64,000 nt of DNA from Syntrophaceae bacterium (GTDB lineage Bacteria > Desulfobacterota > Syntrophia > Syntrophales > UBA2185). Below are positions 32,998 through 40,046 of the stretch, piece by piece. The stretch covers positions 224,436 to 288,435 of the forward strand of contig PMBI01000050.1 of the NCBI GenBank assembly GCA_003153775.1, written 5' to 3'. Below the pieces are notes generated by a model. That model searched no databases. It was given only the letters and a program-made list of their open reading frames with translations, and was not told where the DNA came from. Within the stretch, counting starts at the first letter, position 1. Each line of letters opens with the position of its first letter. The position numbers were made by a program, and so were the translations under genes.

Positions 32998-34193
32998 ATG
33001 AGCTCCCTTCCGATGATCATGTTCTGGACCTCCCGCACACCTTCGTAGATGTCGATGATGTGCGCATCCCTTACCAGCTTCGAGATTTCATATTCCGACA
33101 TGAAACCATATCCGCCGTGGAGATGCAGGCCTTCGTTGGCGCAGAACAAAGCCGCCTCCGCGGCTGTATTCTTTGCGAGGGAGGCATACATGCCCCTGTC
33201 GGCCGCTTTTTCCTGAACCTTGAAAGCCGCTTTCATGAGCGCCATATCCGCAAGCTCCACCTTCTTCCACATCTGCACCAAGGTCTCTCTTGCAACCGGC
33301 AAGTCACAAATTCTTTGCCCGAATTGTTTGCGCTCTCTTGTGTATTCCAGAGTTACATCCAATGCCCGCTTGGCGAGACCCACACCAATTGCCGCAACCA
33401 TGGGGCGCGCATAGTCAAGAACGTCGATGACGTACTTGAAACCCTGCCTCCGGTCACCGATGATCTGATTGTCGTTGATGACTACGTCCTCAAAGGTGAC
33501 GGCCGCCGTGTTGGATAAACGCTGTCCCAGCTTGTCTTCCGGTTTGCCGATGATGATCTTTCCTCCTGTGGGGAGAGTCGTCTCTTTGCCCACTGCGAGA
33601 TGCGGATCTGAATTAGAGGGAAGCACCGGCGGGGCGGGAACTATTAAGCAGGCCATGAAGTTACTTGTCGGTTTTCCGACTTTACAAAAAACGGTAAACT
33701 GTGAGGCATAGGATGCATTGGTAATGAAGCACTTGCTGCCATTGAGGACGTACGTTCCATCCGGGCTCTTTTTGATGAACGTTGTCATGGCGGAGTTGTC
33801 GGAACCGGCGCCTGGTTCCGTCAGGCAGAAGGAGGCCATGACGGGATTCTCGACAAAGGGGCTTAAGAAAAGAGCCTTCTGTTCGTCTGTACCATGCTGG
33901 GCAATAACCGTATTTGCGAGGTCATTGCACATCGCCGATGTGGAAATACCTGTATCTCCGTAGGAGAGTTCTTTGATGATAAGAGCTGTAGAAACGGGAT
34001 CAACCTCAAATCCCTTAACCGATTCAGGAATGCTCAGATTCAAGATTCCGAGGCTCCATGCCTTTTGGATAATTTCCCAGGGGAAAGTATGCTTTTTTTC
34101 CAATTCCATGACCTGCGGTATGATTCCATGCCTGACAAATCTTTTAACTGTATCCACATACATCTGTTGAGCGCTTGTGAGATTAAAATCCAT
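32994..34193 (-). CDS. Acyl-CoA dehydrogenase, first gene of lipid operon
   Basis: A 399-residue flavoprotein of the ordinary acyl-CoA dehydrogenase family. FCLTEPGAGSDNSAMTTFIKK is the flavin/substrate loop, ERKQFGQRICDLPVARETL is the tetramer/FAD segment, and the catalytic Glu is in IYEGVREVQNMIIGREL. It starts at the ATG at 34193 with GAAGGA upstream. As the first gene behind the sigma-54-like promoter it may make an enoyl starter for KAS III, or desaturate an operon intermediate; both are inference. Confidence 0.92.
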   Translation of the reverse strand: MDFNLTSAQQMYVDTVKRFVRHGIIPQVMELEKKHTFPWEIIQKAWSLGILNLSIPESVKGFEVDPVSTALIIKELSYGDTGISTSAMCNDLANTVIAQHGTDEQKALFLSPFVENPVMASFCLTEPGAGSDNSAMTTFIKKSPDGTYVLNGSKCFITNASYASQFTVFCKVGKPTSNFMACLIVPAPPVLPSNSDPHLAVGKETTLPTGGKIIIGKPEDKLGQRLSNTAAVTFEDVVINDNQIIGDRRQGFKYVIDVLDYARPMVAAIGVGLAKRALDVTLEYTRERKQFGQRICDLPVARETLVQMWKKVELADMALMKAAFKVQEKAADRGMYASLAKNTAAEAALFCANEGLHLHGGYGFMSEYEISKLVRDAHIIDIYEGVREVQNMIIGRELI

Positions 34194-34240
34194 TACTGAA
34201 ATCCTTCGTACAAATTTTTGCCATAAACTCTTAAGCGCCC

Positions 34241-34256
34241 AGCATTATCCATGCCA
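34241..34256 (-). promoter_or_regulatory. Sigma-54 (-24/-12) promoter of the lipid operon
   Basis: Minus strand TGGCATGGATAATGCT matches TGGCAY-N5-TTGCW with exact GG-N10-GC spacing. The predicted start near 34230 is 37 bases before the acyl-CoA dehydrogenase ATG. An NtrC-type activator is encoded 2.3 kb away. Confidence 0.6.
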
Positions 34257-34392
34257 GAGAGTGATTGACACCCTTCTGCGGACTATAATCATTCATATTC
34301 ATTGACTAATTTATGATTATTTTGATTCTTTCGAGCGGCTGGCGGAAGGGGATGTTCCGAGCTTATAACGCGTAATTCTCTTTGCAGTGTGT

Positions 34393-34406
34393 ATGCGGCT
34401 ACGCAT
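34393..34406. promoter_or_regulatory. Possible upstream activator site
   Basis: The inverted repeat ATGCGGCTACGCAT sits about 170 bases upstream of the predicted sigma-54 start. That distance is typical of enhancer sites for NtrC-type activators. The assignment is speculative. The rest of 34260-34480 shows no gene. Confidence 0.3.
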
Positions 34407-34486
34407 CATATGACAATACAAAAGTAGATACCATTTCCGCTGATTAAACTCTTCAGGAGCGGTCTTTGAAGAGAAAAAGATTTATC

Positions 34487-34516
34487 TTGACAAGGCAAAA
34501 ATATATGGAGTATCTT
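34487..34516 (+). promoter_or_regulatory. Promoter of the GAP-repeat lipoprotein gene
   Basis: TTGACA (34487-34492), 18-base spacer, TATCTT (34511-34516). The leader is about 60 bases and ends with AAAGGAGG before the ATG at 34584. Confidence 0.7.
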
Positions 34517-34583
34517 CCCTGCATCAAGGAACGGGTTGATTTACCAACGACAGAAACTTTTTTCACAAAGGAGGTAAGAATCG

Positions 34584-34838
34584 ATGAGGAAACTGCTTGC
34601 AATCATTTTATCAATTCTTTTCGTAGTGGCGGTTACGTTTACATTAATGGGCTGCCCATCAGCACCAGAAAAGAAACCGCCTGAGCCTGCGAAGAAAGAA
34701 GCGGCGGCACCGGCACCCGGAGCACCTGGAGCACCTGGAGCACCTGGAGCACCCGGAGCACCTGGGGCACCTGGAGCACCTGGAGCACCAGCACCTGCAG
34801 CGCCAGCTCCTGCAGCACCAGCGCCTGCGCATAAGTAG
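34584..34838 (+). CDS. Small lipoprotein with Gly-Ala-Pro repeats
   Basis: An 84-residue protein. A signal peptide (MRKLLAIILSILFVVAVTFT) ends in a lipobox LMGC, so the mature protein is a Cys-anchored lipoprotein of about 60 residues. It is made only of a Lys/Pro/Glu stretch, eight GAP units, and a Pro-Ala tail. The residue pattern is collagen-like in period (Gly every third) but Ala/Pro-only. It is likely extended and rigid, and could act as a spacer on the membrane surface. An AAAGGAGG site, promoter and strong terminator make it a well-defined single-gene unit. Confidence 0.8.
   Translation: MRKLLAIILSILFVVAVTFTLMGCPSAPEKKPPEPAKKEAAAPAPGAPGAPGAPGAPGAPGAPGAPGAPAPAAPAPAAPAPAHK
34719..34790 (+). 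repeat. Eight tandem 9-bp units coding Gly-Ala-Pro
   Basis: Units of GGAGCACCT with rare third-base changes. Near-identity of units implies recent slippage expansion. Confidence 0.9.
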
Positions 34839-34860
34839 CATCGCTAATATCTTGAAAGAA

Positions 34861-34899
34861 AAAGGCCGAGCACGTTATAAGCATGTTCGGCCTTTTTTT
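34861..34899 (+). terminator. Rho-independent terminator after the lipoprotein gene
   Basis: AAAGGCCGA/TTCGGCCTTT hairpin with an extended imperfect stem and a run of seven T, right after the lipoprotein gene. Confidence 0.92.
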
Positions 34900-34934
34900 A
34901 TCCCTGGGCTTAAGGCGTCTCTTTCTCGTCTCTC

Positions 34935-34963
34935 TTGACATCCCCATTTTTTATCTATATCTT
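34935..34963 (+). promoter_or_regulatory. Promoter of the two-component operon
   Basis: TTGACA (34935-34940), 17-base spacer, TATCTT (34958-34963), with the kinase ATG at 34999. Confidence 0.65.
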
Positions 34964-34998
34964 CATTCATATATCATTACTTAAAAAAGCAGTTCATT

Positions 34999-36522
34999 AT
35001 GGAAACCTTCACATTAGCAGCTGTCAGTCTGATAATTTCTCTTACCCTGATTATAAATAAAAAAAAAGTTCCGGCCCATCTGTCTTTTGCTTCCCTTTGT
35101 CTTGCCGTCTTTTTCTATAAGAGCGGCGCATTTTTCGATGAGATTCTTACCGGGCATAACTGGAAAATTATAGAATACGCGGGATTGATAGCTATCCCTC
35201 CCTGTGCGGTGAAATTCGTCCGCTCTCTCCTTCGTGAACAGATCTTCCTGACAAAAAGAGACGTTATATCCTGCACAATTTTAAGTTTTCTCCTTGCCAT
35301 TACCATCCTCTCCCCGCTTTACAACTGGCCCTACCTGAAGACTGTTTTCTTAATATATGCCGGCGCCGCAATTGCCGTCTGTTATATCGCCCTTATCCTT
35401 TATATTAGAAACAGGCCCGTGGGTGTGGAAAGAACACGGATGGTGTATCTGGCTTGCGCCTGCGGGGCAACCGCAATCCTCAGTATGTTTGATATATTCT
35501 ATTATTATGGATATTCTTTTCCTCCCGTATCCAACCTCTTTATTGCAATCCTGCTTTATTTCGTCCTGATTCTTATCACGCACCCCCGTCTGCCGGAGCT
35601 GCATGAGCTCATGGGGAGGGCCCTTGTGCTCTCTATCATCACACTTTTTGCGGCTATTGCATTTACCCTCATCGTGGGATTGTTCTGGAAGGGAGAAACG
35701 CCGCCCTTCACCCATATATTATTGGCGTCACTAATCATTGTGATTGCCATTGACCCTTTCAAACTTGTCTTAAAGATGATGTTCAGTTATTTCTACCCGG
35801 AAGGGAAGGATGTATTCACATCCCTTTATGCCTTCGATGAAATGCTCGAGAAAGAGAAGTCTCTCCTCCTTGAGGAAATGGCGCCCGTTTTGGCTCATGA
35901 AATAAGAAATCCTCTCGGTTCCATCAAGGGCGCCGCCCAGTACCTCAGATCGGAATCGAGCGCCGGCGATCATCAGAGGCTTCTCGACGTCATAATAGAA
36001 GAAGTGGATCGGTTGAACAGCGTTGTATCTCAGTTTCTCAATTATGCCAAACCATATACCCTTAAAGTGAAGATGCAGGATGTTAATCAGATTATCGAGA
36101 AGGCCATATCAGTCATCAAAGCGAGCCCGCGTTCAGATAACGTCGTCATTGAAAAAGAGCTGCGTCCTGATTTACCCCTCATTGAGGTGGATGCGGAACA
36201 GCTCGTTCAGGTAATCCTGAATGTAGCATTCAACGCCATAGAGGCAATGCAGGACGGCGGGACCCTCATCTTCAGGACATCCAGGATCAGCAGCGGTGAC
36301 GGCGAGGCAATAGGCATCTCCATCAGGGATACGGGAAAAGGAATCAAGAAAGAGGAAATGAAAAATATTTTCAAACCATTTTTCACAACCAAGGAGCGGG
36401 GAGTCGGTCTTGGCCTTGCCATCAGCCAGAAGATCATCAAGAATCACGGCGGCCATATCAAGGTCAAATCCATTCCTCTTCAGGGGAGCATATTTTATAT
36501 AAGGCTGGGTGTCACTCCCTGA
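34999..36522 (+). CDS. Membrane sensor histidine kinase, NtrB/AtoS-like
   Basis: A 507-residue kinase. The N-terminal 260 residues contain about eight hydrophobic segments, of the multi-pass 7TM/histidine-kinase N-terminal kind. HisKA follows, with the phosphorylated His300 in LAHEIRNPLGSIKGAAQYL. The HATPase domain has N box NVAFNAIEAM, RDTGKGIKKEEM, FKPFFTTKERGVGLGLAI. A cognate NtrC-type regulator begins 41 bases downstream. The signal is probably membrane or hydrophobic, given the many segments and lack of a periplasmic domain. Control of the neighbouring lipid operon is inferred from the sigma-54 promoter there. Confidence 0.9.
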   Translation: METFTLAAVSLIISLTLIINKKKVPAHLSFASLCLAVFFYKSGAFFDEILTGHNWKIIEYAGLIAIPPCAVKFVRSLLREQIFLTKRDVISCTILSFLLAITILSPLYNWPYLKTVFLIYAGAAIAVCYIALILYIRNRPVGVERTRMVYLACACGATAILSMFDIFYYYGYSFPPVSNLFIAILLYFVLILITHPRLPELHELMGRALVLSIITLFAAIAFTLIVGLFWKGETPPFTHILLASLIIVIAIDPFKLVLKMMFSYFYPEGKDVFTSLYAFDEMLEKEKSLLLEEMAPVLAHEIRNPLGSIKGAAQYLRSESSAGDHQRLLDVIIEEVDRLNSVVSQFLNYAKPYTLKVKMQDVNQIIEKAISVIKASPRSDNVVIEKELRPDLPLIEVDAEQLVQVILNVAFNAIEAMQDGGTLIFRTSRISSGDGEAIGISIRDTGKGIKKEEMKNIFKPFFTTKERGVGLGLAISQKIIKNHGGHIKVKSIPLQGSIFYIRLGVTP

Positions 36523-36563
36523 GAATCGTGAGATAACGGCGGTAAGGAATTATGAGGCATACT

Positions 36564-37934
36564 ATGGCAGAGAAGATATTGGTCGTTGATGATGAGCTCA
36601 ATATGCGACTGGTCTTAAAGGCCCTGCTGAATAAGGAAGGCTATGACGTGGCCACAGCATCGGACGGTATCGAGGCCTTGAAGATCCTCAAGAGCGGCGG
36701 CGTGCAAGTCGTCGTGACTGATCTGAGGATGCCGAAGCTCGACGGCGTGGGTCTCCTCGAGCGGGTGATTCATGAATATCCGTCTACCCCGGTTATTATT
36801 ATCACCGCCCACGGGACCATTGCCACGGCAGTGGACGCTTTGAAGAAGGGCGCCTTCGATTATATCACCAAACCGTTTGAACAGGATGAATTGAAAAATA
36901 TAATCCATAAGGCCATCAGGACAAGAAGGCTCAATGAGGAAGAACTCCTTGTCAGCCCCGATGATATAGACCGGCAGGGGATAATCGGTTCCAGTGAACC
37001 GATGTCGAAAATCTACGATACGATCAAGAGGGTGGCGCCGACGCCGACAACCGTGCTCATATCCGGGGAAACGGGTACCGGCAAGGATCTCATCGCATAT
37101 GCGATTCACAGAAACAGCCCGCGCAGGGATAATCCCTTCGTCAAGATTAACTGTGCCGCCATTGCAGAAAATCTCATAGAAAGTGAACTGTTCGGGTATG
37201 AAAAGGGGGCTTTCACGGGAGCAGTGTCCACCAAGCCCGGGAGGTTTGAGCTGGCGGATAAGGGTACCCTCTTTCTCGACGAAGTGGGAGAAATTCCGAG
37301 GGACATGCAAGTGAAGCTCCTTCGGGTTATCCAGGACCATGAATTCGAGCGTGTCGGCGGGCTGCGCACGATTAAGGTGGATGTGAGATTGATTGCGGCG
37401 ACGAACAGGAATCTCCTCCAGGACGTGAAGGACGGCAGGTTCAGAGAAGATCTTTACTACAGGCTCAATGTTTTTCCTACACATCTGCCGCCGCTGCGGG
37501 AAAGAAGGGAGGATATTCTGCCCCTGACTGATTTCTTTATCGAGAAATTCAACGGCAAGTTAGACAGACAGGTCAAACATATCGATTCGCGTGTGAAAGA
37601 TGTGCTTGTCAATTATGACTGGCCCGGCAATATCAGAGAGCTGGAAAATTTCATAGAGCGCATTGTTCTCATGGCCGGCGGAGACACAATTACCTTTGAA
37701 GATATACCGCCCGAATGGAAATCAGCCGCCGAAGCAATCTCCGTCTCTCAAAAGAGCGGTGAGAAGAAACCTTTCAAAGATTTTGTGAAGGGCCATATGG
37801 AGGAGGTCGAGAAACAGAGCATCATACAGTGCCTGGAAGAGGTGGGTGGCAATGTCACAAAAGCGGCTCAGCGTCTCGGTCTCAGCAGAAAGGGTCTGCA
37901 ATTGAAGATGATAAAATATAATCTTCGCAAGTGA
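36564..37934 (+). CDS. NtrC-family sigma-54-dependent response regulator
   Basis: About 456 residues. The receiver domain (MAEKILVVDDELNMRL..., phospho-acceptor Asp53 in VVTDLRMPK) is followed by an AAA+ sigma-54 interaction domain with Walker A GETGTGKD and the sigma-54-contacting loop GAFTGA in ELFGYEKGAFTGAVS. A C-terminal Fis-type helix-turn-helix (GGNVTKAAQRLGLSRKGLQL) completes it. The start at 36564 is preferred to 36552 because GAGG lies six bases upstream and the protein then begins like other family members. It is the natural activator for the sigma-54 promoter at 34241-34256. Confidence 0.93.
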   Translation: MAEKILVVDDELNMRLVLKALLNKEGYDVATASDGIEALKILKSGGVQVVVTDLRMPKLDGVGLLERVIHEYPSTPVIIITAHGTIATAVDALKKGAFDYITKPFEQDELKNIIHKAIRTRRLNEEELLVSPDDIDRQGIIGSSEPMSKIYDTIKRVAPTPTTVLISGETGTGKDLIAYAIHRNSPRRDNPFVKINCAAIAENLIESELFGYEKGAFTGAVSTKPGRFELADKGTLFLDEVGEIPRDMQVKLLRVIQDHEFERVGGLRTIKVDVRLIAATNRNLLQDVKDGRFREDLYYRLNVFPTHLPPLRERREDILPLTDFFIEKFNGKLDRQVKHIDSRVKDVLVNYDWPGNIRELENFIERIVLMAGGDTITFEDIPPEWKSAAEAISVSQKSGEKKPFKDFVKGHMEEVEKQSIIQCLEEVGGNVTKAAQRLGLSRKGLQLKMIKYNLRK

Positions 37935-37990
37935 AGAGGCCTGAGCGGCAAGCGGGAAGACCTGTCACCCGAAAATTTTCAGAGGGGGAT

Positions 37991-38974
37991 ATGAAAACAC
38001 TCATCTTTACAAAGAAGGATATCGAACAGGTGTTAACGCCGTCTTTGGCCAACAAGACCGTGGAAAAGGCATTCAAGGCGTACGGACTGGGAGAGGCCGA
38101 TATGCCTGCGAAGAGTTATCTCTACTTTAAAAAAGGGGATCTCAGATCCATGCCCGCTTATATTCACGGTCAGGGTCTGGACATTGCCGGTATCAAGAGC
38201 GTGACGGTGCACCCCGGAAATGCAATCTACGGCCTTCCCACGGTTATAGCGGTTATCATCCTTGCGGATCCGAAGAACGGATTTCCGCTGGCCATAATGG
38301 ACGGCACTTACCTTACCAGCATCCGTACAGGCGCTGCGGGCGCATTGGCGGTAAAACTCCTGAGCAGGAAGAACTCGCGGATTGCCGGATTTGTCGGTTG
38401 CGGTACACAGGCGCGCACACAACTGGCCTGTATTCTGGAAGTGAGGAAACTGAAAGCCGTAAAAATTTGGCAGTATAATGCGATGGATGAAATTGCACCC
38501 AGGTTTAAAGACTGGGTGAAGAAAAAATACAAACTGGACACGATAATCTCTCCCGTCATTGATGAAGTGACGACAGGCGTAGATATTCTCGTCACAACGA
38601 CGCCTTCCCGCAGACCGCTCGTAAATAAGGTCTCCCCCGGGACTCATATCAATGCCATCGGCGCCGATGCCGCAGGGAAAGAGGAAATAAATCCGAAAAT
38701 CTTGAAGCAGGTAAAAGTGGTCATTGACGATTGGGCCCAGGCGTCTCATAGCGGCGAGATCAATGTTCCTGTGCGCAGGAAACTGCTGACAAAGAAGGAC
38801 ATCTATGCGGGACTCGGAGACATTGTTGCAGGGAAAGTTAAGGGAAGGATGAAAGCCGAGGAAATTACGCTCTTCGACTCGACCGGTCTCGCGATCCAGG
38901 ATGTATCCTGCGCCTATACCGTTTATCGAGCGCTCAAAGACAAGCGGGGCATTAAACGGATAGAATTATTTTAG
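37991..38974 (+). CDS. Ornithine cyclodeaminase / mu-crystallin family protein
   Basis: A 327-residue NAD(P)-binding protein of the family that includes ornithine cyclodeaminase, alanine dehydrogenase of archaeal type and ketimine reductases. Substrate-side residues are in KSYLYFKKGDLRSMPAYI and GIKSVTVHPGN. MDGTYLTSIRTGAAGALAVK precedes the Rossmann loop GFVGCGTQARTQL. The C-terminal signature is LFDSTGLAIQDVSCAYTVY. The start is the ATG at 37991 after GAGGGGG; an in-frame ATG at 37931 overlaps the regulator's stop. Reaction (ornithine to proline, or alanine/lysine-type) is not resolved. Confidence 0.88.
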   Translation: MKTLIFTKKDIEQVLTPSLANKTVEKAFKAYGLGEADMPAKSYLYFKKGDLRSMPAYIHGQGLDIAGIKSVTVHPGNAIYGLPTVIAVIILADPKNGFPLAIMDGTYLTSIRTGAAGALAVKLLSRKNSRIAGFVGCGTQARTQLACILEVRKLKAVKIWQYNAMDEIAPRFKDWVKKKYKLDTIISPVIDEVTTGVDILVTTTPSRRPLVNKVSPGTHINAIGADAAGKEEINPKILKQVKVVIDDWAQASHSGEINVPVRRKLLTKKDIYAGLGDIVAGKVKGRMKAEEITLFDSTGLAIQDVSCAYTVYRALKDKRGIKRIELF

Positions 38975-39011
38975 TCAATGAAACTGCTAAGGGAGGCGGA
39001 AGCCCCGGATT

Positions 39012-40046
39012 CTAGGCATCCGTTCTTTCAAGATGACTGGCCCTCATGCCGATGAGTCGCACCCTCTTCTTGAGCTCGACCCTCTTGAGGGAGGCGAATG
39101 CCGCTTTCCTTATCTCATCTTCTCTATCTGTCGCATGCGGGATGGTTGTGGCGCGCGTGACGGTTTCGAAATCGCTGAACCGGACTTTTACGGTAACGGT
39201 CCTTGCCTTGAAGCTGCTGTCTTTCATATCTGTTACAACGTCCTTCGTCAGGTCAGCGAGTGTCTTCGCTATGAATTGCCAGCTTGCCATGTCCTTCTGG
39301 AATGTCGTTTCCCTGCTAATGGATTTTGGTTCCCAGTCGGTGATCAGAGGACTGTCGTCAATCCCCCGGGAGGCGTGATAGAGATAATTTCCATAAGATG
39401 GGCCGAAACTGTCTACCAGTGCCTCCATCTGCAGGGAAGCCAGTTCTCCGACAGTTTCAATGCCCATGTCCTTCAGGGATTTCTCTGTCTTTGGCCCGAT
39501 CCCCCAGAGTCTCCTCACGGGCAGCGGCTTGAGGATGGAGAGAATATCCTCCGGCATAATTACGGTGAGGCCGTCCGGTTTATCCATGTCCGAGGCGATC
39601 TTGGCAAGGAGCTTGTTGGGGGCTATGCCGATGGAGCACGTCAGGCCCGTCTCATCTTTTATCGCTTTCTTGATTAGTTGTGAGATTTCTCCCGAAGGTT
39701 TGCCGATCTCCGATATGTCGAGGAATGCCTCATCGATGCCGACATCCTCCATCGCAAGCGTAACACTCCGGAGGATAATCTTCACCTTCTGTGATTCCCT
39801 TGCATATGCTTCGTAATCTACAGGAAGAAAGACGGCCCGGGGACAGAGGCTGTAAGCCGTCTTCAAAGGCAGGGCAGAATGTATGCCGAACTTTCTTGCT
39901 TCGTATGAGGCGGTGGCTACGACTCCTCTCTTGGTGGGGTCACCGCTGCCCCCTATTACTACAGGCCTGCCGATTAATTCAGGGCATCTCTTCTGCTCCA
40001 CTGCTGCAAAAAAGGCATCCATGTCGATGTGAAGGATGCGTCTCAA
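39012..40046 (-). CDS. dinB: DNA polymerase IV (Y-family)
   Basis: A 344-residue translesion polymerase. ILHIDMDAFFAAVEQ has the first metal Asp. TASYEARKFGIHSALP is the finger. EDVGIDEAFLDISE has the catalytic Asp-Glu. Thumb HhH (LWGIGPKTEKSLKDMG) and little-finger domain follow. It ends at RLIGMRASHLERTDA just after the little finger, and I see no terminal QLxLF/GL-type clamp-binding peptide. Its start overlaps the stop of the thyX gene as ATGA, so it is co-translated with nucleotide metabolism genes rather than under an obvious LexA box. Confidence 0.93.
   Translation of the reverse strand: MRRILHIDMDAFFAAVEQKRCPELIGRPVVIGGSGDPTKRGVVATASYEARKFGIHSALPLKTAYSLCPRAVFLPVDYEAYARESQKVKIILRSVTLAMEDVGIDEAFLDISEIGKPSGEISQLIKKAIKDETGLTCSIGIAPNKLLAKIASDMDKPDGLTVIMPEDILSILKPLPVRRLWGIGPKTEKSLKDMGIETVGELASLQMEALVDSFGPSYGNYLYHASRGIDDSPLITDWEPKSISRETTFQKDMASWQFIAKTLADLTKDVVTDMKDSSFKARTVTVKVRFSDFETVTRATTIPHATDREDEIRKAAFASLKRVELKKRVRLIGMRASHLERTDA

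Noticed and set aside
34265..34289. TTGACA and TATAAT on the plus strand
   Set aside because: The spacer is only 13 bases and the nearest plus-strand gene is 295 bases away. It is more likely chance in an AT-rich regulatory region.
34719..34790. Short regular repeats considered as CRISPR or noncoding satellite
   Set aside because: Units are 9 bases with no spacers and lie in frame in a lipoprotein gene. I found no CRISPR array anywhere in the window.
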